A DNA stretch of 64,000 nt. Source: Defluviitaleaceae bacterium (GTDB taxonomy: Bacteria; Bacillota; Clostridia; Lachnospirales; WQUN01). Below the pieces are notes generated by a model. That model was not told the DNA's origin. It did no database searches and saw only the letters and a list, made by a program, of their open reading frames with translations. Made by a program: the position numbers and the translations under genes. Below, piece by piece: positions 17,221-25,961 of this stretch; positions within the stretch are counted from its first letter, which is position 1; each line of letters begins with the position of its first letter. Location of the stretch: assembly GCA_009784025.1 (NCBI GenBank), contig WQVK01000006.1:1-64000 (forward strand). Reading direction: 5' to 3'.

Positions 17221-18126
17221 ATGGTTAAAGCGATAAAACAAGGCAATAAAACTGCCAGAAAAGTAAATAAAGCAGCAAAAAATGTGCGTAGGCCTAACCG
17301 TTCTAGGGGCGGCGATATTTTCATCGGATTTATCCTGGCTATATTTGGTATCTTCTTCGTATTCCCCATGGTTTTTGTTATCGGTAATGCGTTTAAGCCG
17401 CTGAACGAGCTATTCCTCTTCCCGCCGTTGTTGTTGCCAGTTAACCCGACGCTAACTAACTTCCAAGATTTAATGATGTTGCTAACCCAATCTCATGTTA
17501 CCTTCACAAGATATCTGTTTAACTCTGTGTTTATCACATTTGTTGGTACGGTTGGGCATTTATTCCTTGCATCGCTTGGTGCGTATGCAATAAGTAAGTA
17601 TGTTTTCCCAGGAGGCCGCTGGTTCTTTAACCTGGTTATTACCACTTTGATGTTCACAGGTTTTGTAACCGCGATACCTAACTTTCTGATACTTGCAAGG
17701 CTTGGCTGGGTTGACACTTATTTTGCAGTAATCATCCCTGCGTTTGCCATGCCACTGGGCTTTTTCCTAATGAAGCAGTTCATGGACACAGTGCCAATGT
17801 CGCTGATTGAATCAGCCAAAATAGACGGCGCAAAAGAAGGGCATATCTACGCAAGAATAGTAATGCCTCTGGTTAAACCTGCGCTGCTTACTGGTATGAT
17901 TTTCTCCGTGCAAGCATTGTGGAACAACCCACAAGACACTCTAATCCACACAGAGCAGTTAAAGCCGTTGCCATTTGCCCTTGGGCAAATCTTGGCAGGC
18001 GGTGTGGCCCGTGCCGGTGCGGCCGCGGCCTCTACCTTGGTTATGATTTCTGTGCCAATCATCTTGTTTATGATTGCACAAAGTAATATCTTGAACACAA
18101 TGGCTAATTCCGGCATTAAGGAATAG
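17221..18126 (+). CDS. Sugar ABC transporter permease (MalG/UgpE type)
   Basis: 301 residues, with a basic lysine-rich N-terminus and then six membrane helices (first at GDIFIGFILAIFGIFFVFPMVFVIGNAF). The EAA motif is ESAKIDGAKEGHIYARIVMPLVKPAL. The start follows AAGGAGGG and lies 16 nt after the previous permease, with which it forms a heterodimer. The spacing and shared strand make it part of the same transcript as the 956-residue binding protein. Confidence 0.92.
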   Translation: MVKAIKQGNKTARKVNKAAKNVRRPNRSRGGDIFIGFILAIFGIFFVFPMVFVIGNAFKPLNELFLFPPLLLPVNPTLTNFQDLMMLLTQSHVTFTRYLFNSVFITFVGTVGHLFLASLGAYAISKYVFPGGRWFFNLVITTLMFTGFVTAIPNFLILARLGWVDTYFAVIIPAFAMPLGFFLMKQFMDTVPMSLIESAKIDGAKEGHIYARIVMPLVKPALLTGMIFSVQALWNNPQDTLIHTEQLKPLPFALGQILAGGVARAGAAAASTLVMISVPIILFMIAQSNILNTMANSGIKE

Positions 18127-18138
18127 GAGGGTACGTCG

Positions 18139-19590
18139 ATGAAAAGGTTTTTATGTATTGTACTAGCCTGTGCGATGTTGATGGGCGTACCAGTAAGCGT
18201 GACAGCCAGCCAAACCGGCAGCTTCACTTATATCTACAACTACTGGGGCATAGCAACACCATCGCCAGATGCCTATACCGTAACAGCGTTTCTGCTAGGC
18301 GATCAGTTTGGCATTGGGCATTTTGTACGGCCACAGCATTTGTTTGCAATAGAAGACCGCCTATATGTTGTAGACACAGGCAATAGCCGAGTTGTTACCC
18401 TAAGGGCAAACCCGGATGGCACTCATGATTTATTAGAAGTGCGCTACTATGCAACTATGGATGGCGCAGCAACTAGATTTAACGGCCCAATGGGACTTTT
18501 CGTGTCAGACTGGGGCGATGTGTGGATTGCAGACACCTACAACCACCGCATACTCCATATGGACGAAAACTGGAATGTTATAAGAGAAATCTTGCAACCG
18601 GAAGGCAGCCTGCTAGAAGAGCAGCATGACTTCTTGCCAGAGAACGTGGCTGTGGACTTTACACGACGCCTGTTTGTACAGACACGCCATGTAAACCGCG
18701 GGCTGATGGAATTTGACAGATATGGCGAATTTGCAGTTTACACAGGCGCCGCCCCAGTTTTTGTAGGCTGGTGGGATCGCTTGTGGCGTAGGCTGCAAAC
18801 CCAAGCCCAGCGCGATGTTCAAGCTCCTTTCATTCCAACAGAATACAACAACGTACGTGTAGACCACGAGGGTTTCCTATTTGTAACCAACACCAACAGT
18901 AACGTGGATTCTGTACGGCGGCTAAACACAATGGGTAGCGATGTATTGATAAGAAACGGCCAGTTTGATATCGAGGGTGATGTATCCTGGGGTAATATCC
19001 ATGGTATAACTGGGCCATCTCAGTTTATTGATATCGCTTCACTAGAGAATGATACCTTCATAGCATTTGATAGAGTTCGTGGGCGTTTATTCTCATACGA
19101 TTTCCAAGGTAATTTGCTGTATGTGTTTGGCGGCGTGGGCAATAGAGAAGGCCATTTCGTAGAGCCATCTTCCCTGGTTAGCATGGGAACAACCCTATTT
19201 GCACTTGACGCCCATACTGGTGGAATAACTCGCTTCGACTTTACCGATTACGGCCTAGCAATAAACAATGCATTGGACCTGTATCGTCGCGGCCTATACG
19301 AAGAATCTGCCGAATACTGGCAGGATGTGCTTCGTATGAATGGTAACTTCAGGCTTGCATACCTAGGCATAGCTCGTTCGCTATTGCGCCAAGGTTATTA
19401 CCGCGAGGCCATGCGCTACTTCCGTCTAGAGAACGACGCTCAGGGTTATGGCCGGGCATTTCGCTTTTACCGCCGCCAATGGATGGAGCAATATTTCTGG
19501 ATGTTTGCAGTTGCCCTTGGCGTAGTAATGATAGTACCACCAGTGATAAAAAGAATAAATAAAGTCCGAAGGGAGATTAAAGAGGCATGA
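18139..19590 (+). CDS. Secreted NHL-repeat beta-propeller with TPR segment and C-terminal anchor
   Basis: 483 residues: a signal peptide (about 1-25), then NHL-type blades to about residue 375 (RLYVVDTGNSRVVTL; DVWIADTYNHRILHMD; GFLFVTNTNSNVDSVRRL). A TPR-like pair follows (ALDLYRRGLYEESAEYWQDVL; AYLGIARSLLRQGYYREAMRYF), and a C-terminal membrane helix (QYFWMFAVALGVVMIVPPVI) ends in a basic tail. The topology suggests an extracellular propeller tethered at its C-terminus. It lies 12 nt after a permease gene and overlaps the following Yip1 gene by 4 nt, so it is an accessory part of the importer, possibly a scaffold or a polysaccharide-binding subunit. No catalytic residues are evident. Confidence 0.75.
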   Translation: MKRFLCIVLACAMLMGVPVSVTASQTGSFTYIYNYWGIATPSPDAYTVTAFLLGDQFGIGHFVRPQHLFAIEDRLYVVDTGNSRVVTLRANPDGTHDLLEVRYYATMDGAATRFNGPMGLFVSDWGDVWIADTYNHRILHMDENWNVIREILQPEGSLLEEQHDFLPENVAVDFTRRLFVQTRHVNRGLMEFDRYGEFAVYTGAAPVFVGWWDRLWRRLQTQAQRDVQAPFIPTEYNNVRVDHEGFLFVTNTNSNVDSVRRLNTMGSDVLIRNGQFDIEGDVSWGNIHGITGPSQFIDIASLENDTFIAFDRVRGRLFSYDFQGNLLYVFGGVGNREGHFVEPSSLVSMGTTLFALDAHTGGITRFDFTDYGLAINNALDLYRRGLYEESAEYWQDVLRMNGNFRLAYLGIARSLLRQGYYREAMRYFRLENDAQGYGRAFRFYRRQWMEQYFWMFAVALGVVMIVPPVIKRINKVRREIKEA

Positions 19591-20243
19591 CAATGGCTAG
19601 TTTAAGAAGCTTCGACTTTAGAGAATATTTAAAGAGCTTGCTGTATGTGTTTTATATTTTCCGCAAGCCCTTGGCTGGGTTCTGGGATTTAATTCACGAA
19701 GGCAAGGGTTCTATGGCGGCGGCTCACACATTTGTACTTCTTATGATAGTGGTACAGGTTCTTCGCCAGACGGTTTCAAACTTTCAATTTGTAAATATCA
19801 ACATGGAATCCTTCAATATAGTAATGGTATTTATGCAAATTATAATCCCGATGTTTTTATGGTGTGTGGCTAACTGGAGCTTAACCACGCTGCTGGATGG
19901 TAAGGGAAAGCTCTCCCATATTTACATGGGTGCGGCTTATGCCCTTGCACCTATGATAATAATTGACGCGGCGCTTATACCAGTAAGCCATGTGCTTACC
20001 TACGACGAAGCCATGTTGTACGACATGTTTACTCAAATTGGCATAGGCTGGTTTGTTCTGCTTCTGCTTTGTGCCATGAAAGAGATACATGACTACAGCT
20101 TTGCCAAGGCAATTGGTTCATCTTTGCTTACAGTGCTTGCAATCGGTATCATACTTTTCATTTTTATCATGTTCTTCGCGGTAATAAGTGATGGCATAGC
20201 ATATGTAATTTCATTGATACAAGAAATCTCGATGCGATTATAA
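19587..20243 (+). CDS. Yip1 family membrane protein
   Basis: 218 residues with about five membrane helices; the conserved WSLTTLLDGKGKLSHIYMGAAYALAP block is characteristic of bacterial Yip1-domain proteins. Its ATG overlaps the stop of the NHL gene (ATGA), which implies translational coupling. Yip1 proteins of this type are often encoded beside sugar permeases and large secreted proteins in Bacillota, but I know of no experimental function. A role in assembling or anchoring the complex is inference from position. Confidence 0.78.
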   Translation: MTMASLRSFDFREYLKSLLYVFYIFRKPLAGFWDLIHEGKGSMAAAHTFVLLMIVVQVLRQTVSNFQFVNINMESFNIVMVFMQIIIPMFLWCVANWSLTTLLDGKGKLSHIYMGAAYALAPMIIIDAALIPVSHVLTYDEAMLYDMFTQIGIGWFVLLLLCAMKEIHDYSFAKAIGSSLLTVLAIGIILFIFIMFFAVISDGIAYVISLIQEISMRL

Positions 20244-20261
20244 CGAACTGGAGGTGATTTT

Positions 20262-22814
20262 GTGAGAAAGATTAAACTAGCGGCAAGTGCAATAATTGGA
20301 TTATTCATATTTGCCGCATGTGCCCAGTCCCCAAGGGATGGCGGCTATATAGCCATGTTTGGGTACGAATACGGTGTGGATATTCCACCCGTAGTATACG
20401 TGCAAAACCAGCAACTTCGCTTAGAATTTTTAACCGAAACTGCGGAAATCATCGTCACAGAACGCGCAACGGGTAATCAATGGAGATCCACGCCTGAAGG
20501 CGCGGAAAATCTTACAATTGACCAAGCTGCAGCTATCGCTCAATTTCATATGCAAAGCATGTTCCTGCTGGAATATGAAAACGAACATGGCCACGACGTA
20601 ACCCTAGATGGTTACCGTTTTGCAAGAAGAACCGGGCGTTTCGAGCATGAAATATTAAGCGACACAAAAATGGAGCTGCGTTTTACAGTTGGTGATATCC
20701 CAGAAACATTTATGATACCACTGGCCGTTTATGAAGAGAGGATACAATACTTCCTAGACCAGCTAGACGATGCTCAGTCTCGTTTTATAGCCCAGGCATA
20801 TCGTCCATTGCGCCTAGACCGTTTGCGTCCGCAAGATGACAGGGCGGCACTAATTGCCCAGTTCCCATCCTTAGAGGATGGCAGGCATATTTGGGAGCTG
20901 CGTGATACGATAAGGCCACATATGCAGCGCACAATCGAGGAGTATCTGCGCAGCGTAGGTTACACCGCTGAAGAATGGGCAGCAGATATGGCAGAGTTTG
21001 GCGTTACTGTAGAGCTAGAGCGCCCAGCCTTTAACGTTGTAATGCAATTCGAACTTATAGGCAACGAAATGGTTGTAACTGTACCATTTGACTATTTGAC
21101 ATATTCGACAAGTTATCTGCCCACGAGAATCACCATCATGCCATTCTTTGGCGCGGGTAGATACGACGATGAAGGTTATCTCTTCCTGCCAGATGGTGCG
21201 GGCTCGCTGATGCATTTTAACAGCGGCCGCCATACTCAGGAAATCTTCTTCAGCAATGTGTTTGGTTGGGATCAGGCCATCCTTAGGGATGCGCTGATAC
21301 ATGACAATGTATCTGTATATCCAGTTTTTGGTATATATAAAAATGGCTCCACATTTGCGGCCATAATTGAGGAAGGCTCGGCCTACGCCAGCGTGCGCGC
21401 AGAGCTTAGCGGATGGCGTTCACCATATTCTGCGGTGCATCCATCATTCCGCCTTATGGTTGGTTCACCAATGGACGTGGTTGGCCGAAGCGATAGGCCA
21501 TTCCATATTCACGAAAACCAAGTCGCAAGAGGCGAATCTATTGTAATAAGATATGTTTTCACAGAAAACCCGGGTTATGTTGGTATGGCAGTTGCTTATA
21601 GAGAATTCTTACAAGCGCGCTACCCATGGCTAAACAATAGATTAGAAGCTCCGGTGCATGCAATGGTAGAAATACTAGGCAGCGCAGAAACTCGCCAGCA
21701 TGTTCTTGGTTTCCCGGTGGATAGGCCGTTCCCGCTAACCACATTTGAGCAGGCTACAGAAATGATTGACCAGTTCCACGACCTTGGCTGGCGCAACCTA
21801 CATGTAAAAATGCGTGGCGCCCATAATGATTCAATAGACCATTCTGTGCCAAGAAATGCTAATCTGGTTTCTCAGCTGGGTAACCGCCGTGCATTTAATA
21901 CTTTAGTGGATACTGCAACCGCCCATGGTTTCGAGTTTTATTTGGAAGGCGATTTCGTACACATGCGCCATAACTCGGCATTTAACGGGTTTAGTAACAG
22001 TGATGCTGCCCGCCAGGTAAACCGCCAGCGTGTACAGCATAATGGCTTTAGCCCAACTTATTTTGCTCAGCTTGGTTCTGCTAGTGTACTGGCGGACCCA
22101 TGGGTGTTGGCTCGCCCGCAATATACCGTGGATTTGATAAATAATTTCGTGGATAGCGCATCAAGGATAGGTGTAAACAATATCGCATTCCGTAGCATGG
22201 CTAACTCATTGGCAGGCGACTTTAACGAAACCCGCCATGTAACCCGCGAAGCATCCATGCATATGCGTGCAGAGCTGCTGCAAGAACTTAGCGACCAGGG
22301 TACAGGTATTTGGCTAAACAACGGATTTTCCTACGCGATGCCATTTGCAGATATAATTACAAACCTGCCTGTAACAGACCAAGGCTTTGGCGTAACAGAC
22401 ACGGTTGTACCCTTTTACCAAATTGCATTGCATGGCCTAGTTCATTTTGCAGCTGCACCACTAAACTTGGCAGAAGACCATTCATATCATCTGTTAAGAA
22501 GCGTTGAATCTGGCTCGGCATTATTCTTCAGCTTTATGAATGTGCCAACATCAGACTTAGAGGTTACTCGTTACAGAAGATATTTTGCCAACGAGTTTTA
22601 CCGTTGGATAGATATAGCTAACGAGCTGTACCAAAACCATGCAAGGAATTTTGGCCATCTATACAATCAGCTGATTGTAGACCATCAGACATTATCACAA
22701 GGTGTAAGCGTTACTGTTTATGAAGATGGCACAAGAGTTTATGTAAACACAACTTTGGTAGATTTTAACGAGCATGTCCATGTACCTGCCAGACGGTACA
22801 CGGTTGTACGATAA
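20262..22814 (+). CDS. Large lipoprotein resembling DUF5696 proteins, possible glycan-active enzyme
   Basis: 850 residues from a GTG start after GGAGGTG. A lipoprotein signal (IIGLFIFAACAQS, lipobox Cys at about residue 20) anchors it outside the membrane. The N-terminal ~300 residues are beta-rich (NQQLRLEFLTETAEIIVTERATGNQW resembles the start of glycoside hydrolase sandwich domains). The middle and C-terminal part has a TIM-barrel-like rhythm (GWRNLHVKMRGAHND, GFEFYLEGDFVHM, GTGIWLNNGFSYAMPFADIITNLPVTDQGF). Asp and Glu residues are plentiful, but I cannot assign a catalytic pair. The assignment to DUF5696 is from remembered gene context and motif style, not a search. A hydrolase feeding the two importers is a reasonable hypothesis. 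Confidence 0.65.
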   Translation: MRKIKLAASAIIGLFIFAACAQSPRDGGYIAMFGYEYGVDIPPVVYVQNQQLRLEFLTETAEIIVTERATGNQWRSTPEGAENLTIDQAAAIAQFHMQSMFLLEYENEHGHDVTLDGYRFARRTGRFEHEILSDTKMELRFTVGDIPETFMIPLAVYEERIQYFLDQLDDAQSRFIAQAYRPLRLDRLRPQDDRAALIAQFPSLEDGRHIWELRDTIRPHMQRTIEEYLRSVGYTAEEWAADMAEFGVTVELERPAFNVVMQFELIGNEMVVTVPFDYLTYSTSYLPTRITIMPFFGAGRYDDEGYLFLPDGAGSLMHFNSGRHTQEIFFSNVFGWDQAILRDALIHDNVSVYPVFGIYKNGSTFAAIIEEGSAYASVRAELSGWRSPYSAVHPSFRLMVGSPMDVVGRSDRPFHIHENQVARGESIVIRYVFTENPGYVGMAVAYREFLQARYPWLNNRLEAPVHAMVEILGSAETRQHVLGFPVDRPFPLTTFEQATEMIDQFHDLGWRNLHVKMRGAHNDSIDHSVPRNANLVSQLGNRRAFNTLVDTATAHGFEFYLEGDFVHMRHNSAFNGFSNSDAARQVNRQRVQHNGFSPTYFAQLGSASVLADPWVLARPQYTVDLINNFVDSASRIGVNNIAFRSMANSLAGDFNETRHVTREASMHMRAELLQELSDQGTGIWLNNGFSYAMPFADIITNLPVTDQGFGVTDTVVPFYQIALHGLVHFAAAPLNLAEDHSYHLLRSVESGSALFFSFMNVPTSDLEVTRYRRYFANEFYRWIDIANELYQNHARNFGHLYNQLIVDHQTLSQGVSVTVYEDGTRVYVNTTLVDFNEHVHVPARRYTVVR

Positions 22815-22826
22815 GGAGGATAGGAC

Positions 22827-23768
22827 ATGGTAAAAACTAAAGGCAAGAGAGGCCGGAAAGGCCTGTCTATGCAGGGTAGAAACGCCATAAGCGGTTATTT
22901 GTTTATCCTACCTTGGATAATCGGCTTTGTGGCTTTCATGGGGTATCCAATTTTTCAGTCTATTCGCATGGTGTTCTCTCATGTAGAAATGAACGCAGAA
23001 TACCACAGATTCGATACCGAATGGATTGGCCTGGAAAACCTGCGCCGCGCATTCTTTGTTGACCCAGATTTCACCAGGTTTATGACAGAAGAAATAATGC
23101 GTATGGTGGGCTTGGTTATTCCAATCGTAATATTTAGCTTCTTTATTGCGGTGCTGCTTAACCAAAAATTTGCCGGGCGTGGTTTCGTGCGGGCGATATT
23201 CTTCCTGCCGGTAATCCTGGCCAGTGGTGTTTTGGTTAACCTAGAGACCAACAACTCGCTGTTGGATTTGGTTTCTGCCCAAATTCAAGAACAAAACGCA
23301 ATGCGCGCCAATGTTACCGGTGTGCTGGAAAGCATAATGGTATCTGCCACAGGTGCTGGCGGCGTGATGGACACATTTATGGAAACAGTGCTAAACATCA
23401 TCAACCAGCTATATAATATAGCAATGGCAAGTGGTATCCAGATATTGATTTTCCTTGCTGGCCTGCAGGCAATAAGCCCAAGTATCTTTGAAGCTTCCAG
23501 TATTGAAGGCGCAACCGCCTGGGAAAACTTCTGGAAAATTACATTCCCAATGCTTTCTCCAATGATTCTGGTTGTAGTTGTGTACTCGGTAGTTGACTTC
23601 CTTGTTCGTACGGACAGTTCTGTAATGGAGCATATTGAAATCCGTATATTGCGAATGCTGGATTATGGTTTTGGTTCTGCAATGGCGTGGGCGTATTTCT
23701 TGATAATAGCCGCCATACTTGGCGTTGCAACGCTAATTATTTCAAGGATGGTGTATTATTATGACTAG
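22827..23768 (+). CDS. Sugar ABC transporter permease (second system, MalF-like)
   Basis: 313 residues. The first helix begins at ISGYLFILPWIIGFVAFMGYPIF, and the EAA loop is EASSIEGATAWENFWKITFPML. It has an insert of about 60 residues between helices (NLETNNSLLDLVSAQIQEQNAM onwards) that is presumably extracellular. It follows the large lipoprotein by 12 nt, with AAGGAGG before the ATG, and its 3' end overlaps the next permease gene by 8 nt, so the two are translationally coupled. The partner is one or both of the downstream permeases. Confidence 0.9.
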   Translation: MVKTKGKRGRKGLSMQGRNAISGYLFILPWIIGFVAFMGYPIFQSIRMVFSHVEMNAEYHRFDTEWIGLENLRRAFFVDPDFTRFMTEEIMRMVGLVIPIVIFSFFIAVLLNQKFAGRGFVRAIFFLPVILASGVLVNLETNNSLLDLVSAQIQEQNAMRANVTGVLESIMVSATGAGGVMDTFMETVLNIINQLYNIAMASGIQILIFLAGLQAISPSIFEASSIEGATAWENFWKITFPMLSPMILVVVVYSVVDFLVRTDSSVMEHIEIRILRMLDYGFGSAMAWAYFLIIAAILGVATLIISRMVYYYD

Positions 23769-24801
23769 AGTGGGTACAGCTAGGCCAAAAGCAGAGAAAA
23801 AACAAGGACGCGTTGCAAGGTATTTTGAAAGAAACCGCGTAAGTGACGGATATTTGCTTCGCCGGGATTTTGCTAGGGTGGTATCTAGCATTTGTAGAGT
23901 TGTATTGTTGTTTGGGCTTTGCTTCTTGATAATGCAACCATTGCTTATCCAGTTTGCCAACAGCATAATGTCTACACCGGATTTGCTAGACCCTACAGTA
24001 ATTTCTATCCCACGCAACCCTACTATGGGTATGTACCGCATGGCAGTTTATCTTATGAACTATTGGGAATCATTAGCTAGGACATTGGCAATAACATTTA
24101 CTGCATCATTTTTGCAGATTGCTGCATGTGCGCTGGCTGCCTATGGTTTTGCCAGGTTTGACTTCCCGCTGAAGCGGTTCTGGTTTGTTTGCGTTATGCT
24201 TACAATCCTTGTTCCTCCACATGTTATCATGGGGCCTTTGTTCATGAACTTCCGTTTCTTCACATTCTTTGGCCTTACTAATGTTCTTCCTATAAACCCG
24301 CCGAACCTGCTTAATGTGGGCGGATATTTCCTTATGGTAGCTACAGGCATGGGGCTGCGCAGTGGGCTGTACATTTTTATGCTGCGCCAATACATGCGTA
24401 ACATGCCTAAGGAACTTGAAGAAGCCGCCTATGTAGACGGCTGCGGCAAGCTTAGAACATTTATGCAAATTATTTTGCCAGATGCGGTACCAATGCTTGT
24501 ATCTTGCTTCTTGTTTGCGTTTGTATGGCAGTGGACAGACGGCTTCTATAGCTCTATGTTCTTAACTGGCCAAGGCGTAATGTCTATGCAAATGTCTGGC
24601 GTAAGTGAAGCTTATAGAAACTGGTTTATCTCTGCTGTAATTGACGCTCAAGGCGGCCACGGCTTTGCGCCACCTTTGGCAGAAACACAGCAAATTATCT
24701 CCATCGGCCTTATGATTGGTATTGCACCAATTATAGCCATTTATATTTTCGCACAAAGGATGTTTGTGGAAAGTATCGGGCAATCTGGTTTGAAAATGTA
24801 G
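23761..24801 (+). CDS. Carbohydrate ABC transporter permease (MalG-like), first tandem paralog
   Basis: 346 residues. It has a basic N-terminus ending in YLLRRDFARVV, then six helices (SLARTLAITFTASFLQIAACALAAYGFARF, FWFVCVMLTILVPPHVIMGPLFM). The EAA loop is EEAAYVDGCGKLRTFMQIILPDAVPML, and the C-terminus is QSGLKM. It overlaps the previous gene by 8 nt. Nearly the same protein is encoded again 9 nt downstream; the two agree over most of their length and both end in IGQSGLKM. Confidence 0.92.
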   Translation: MTRVGTARPKAEKKQGRVARYFERNRVSDGYLLRRDFARVVSSICRVVLLFGLCFLIMQPLLIQFANSIMSTPDLLDPTVISIPRNPTMGMYRMAVYLMNYWESLARTLAITFTASFLQIAACALAAYGFARFDFPLKRFWFVCVMLTILVPPHVIMGPLFMNFRFFTFFGLTNVLPINPPNLLNVGGYFLMVATGMGLRSGLYIFMLRQYMRNMPKELEEAAYVDGCGKLRTFMQIILPDAVPMLVSCFLFAFVWQWTDGFYSSMFLTGQGVMSMQMSGVSEAYRNWFISAVIDAQGGHGFAPPLAETQQIISIGLMIGIAPIIAIYIFAQRMFVESIGQSGLKM

Positions 24802-24810
24802 TGTTTTGCT

Positions 24811-25812
24811 ATGACTAGGGTGAGCGCGGCGAGGAAAAAACAACGGTGGGTTTTGCGGTATATCGTCAGAAACCGTAATAGTAATGGTTATCTTTTACGG
24901 CGTGATTTTTGCCGGATGGCTATTTATGTTGCTAGAGGGGTTTTGCTGTTTGGGCTTTGCCTTTTGATATTGCGGCCGTTGGTTGCTCAGTTGTCGATTA
25001 GCTTTATGTCCACATCTGATTTGTTTAACCCGGCAGTGAATCTTATCCCCCGCAGGCCTACCATGGGCATGTATCGTATGGCGATATACCTTATGAATTA
25101 TTGGGAATCGCTGGTTAGAACTTTAGCCATCACGTTTAGTGCGTCTTTTTTGCAAATTGCGGCATGTGCTTTGGCCGCATATGGCTTTGCTAGGTTCAAT
25201 TTTCCGCTGAAGAGGTTCTGGTTCATTTGCGTGATGCTTACTATACTGGTGCCTCCACAAGTTATTATGGCACCCATGTTCATGAATTTTCGATTTTTTA
25301 CATTTTTTGGCCTTACCAATCTTGTTGGTGTAGAGTCAATGAACAAGCTTAATATTTATGGATATTTAATAATGGTTGCTACAGGAATGGGCTTGCGCAG
25401 CGGATTATTCATTTTCGTGATGCGTCAGTATATGCGAAGTATGCCAATGGAACTTGAGGAAGCGGCCTATGTAGATGGTTGCGGCAAGTTAAGGACTTTT
25501 TTCCAGATTGCTTTGCGGGATACGATACCGATGCTGGTGACTTGTTTCTTGCTTGCGTTTGTGTGGCAGTGGACGGATGGCTTTTACAGCAATATGTTCC
25601 TTTGGGAGCAGGGTGTCATGTCATTACAGATGTCTGGGTTAGCGGAGGTTTATAGGAATTGGTTTATCAGTACTGGCTGGATCCCCGTGAATGAATTACG
25701 GCAGCTTATTGCCATAGGTGTTCTAATAGGCACCGTACCAGTCATCGCAATCTATGTTTTGGCTCAGCGGATGTTAGAAAAATGTATAGGACAATCTGGT
25801 CTAAAAATGTAG
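24811..25812 (+). CDS. Carbohydrate ABC transporter permease (MalG-like), second tandem paralog
   Basis: 333 residues, a close duplicate of the preceding permease: shared MTRV start, NGYLLRRDF, PTMGMYRMAIYLMNYWESLVRTL, the EEAAYVDGCGKLRTFFQIALRD EAA loop and the terminal IGQSGLKM. It lacks about a dozen residues of the other copy in the last periplasmic loop. The ATG has no recognisable Shine-Dalgarno sequence, so translation probably depends on coupling to the gene ending 9 nt upstream. It uses more T-ending and TTG/CTT codons than its twin, so the duplication is not fresh. It may allow alternative channels for one binding protein. Confidence 0.9.
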   Translation: MTRVSAARKKQRWVLRYIVRNRNSNGYLLRRDFCRMAIYVARGVLLFGLCLLILRPLVAQLSISFMSTSDLFNPAVNLIPRRPTMGMYRMAIYLMNYWESLVRTLAITFSASFLQIAACALAAYGFARFNFPLKRFWFICVMLTILVPPQVIMAPMFMNFRFFTFFGLTNLVGVESMNKLNIYGYLIMVATGMGLRSGLFIFVMRQYMRSMPMELEEAAYVDGCGKLRTFFQIALRDTIPMLVTCFLLAFVWQWTDGFYSNMFLWEQGVMSLQMSGLAEVYRNWFISTGWIPVNELRQLIAIGVLIGTVPVIAIYVLAQRMLEKCIGQSGLKM

Positions 25813-25814
25813 TA

Positions 25815-25843
25815 TTGACTGTGACATATTCTAATGTTACAAT
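25815..25843 (+). promoter_or_regulatory. Internal sigma-A promoter for the second binding protein
   Basis: TTGACT (25815-25820), 17-bp spacer, TACAAT (25838-25843). A small CAGGGC-AAG-GCCCTG hairpin (25911-25925) lies in the leader. This promoter would allow the abundant binding protein to be made in excess of the permeases. Confidence 0.65.
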
Positions 25844-25961
25844 CATGTTACGCAAGTGGTTATAATTCGGCAGGCAAGTTTGTGAGGAGGCTGGCCGGTT
25901 TATAATAGGGCAGGGCAAGGCCCTGTTACATCAAAACGAATTCTCGAAAGGAGAAAACAGA

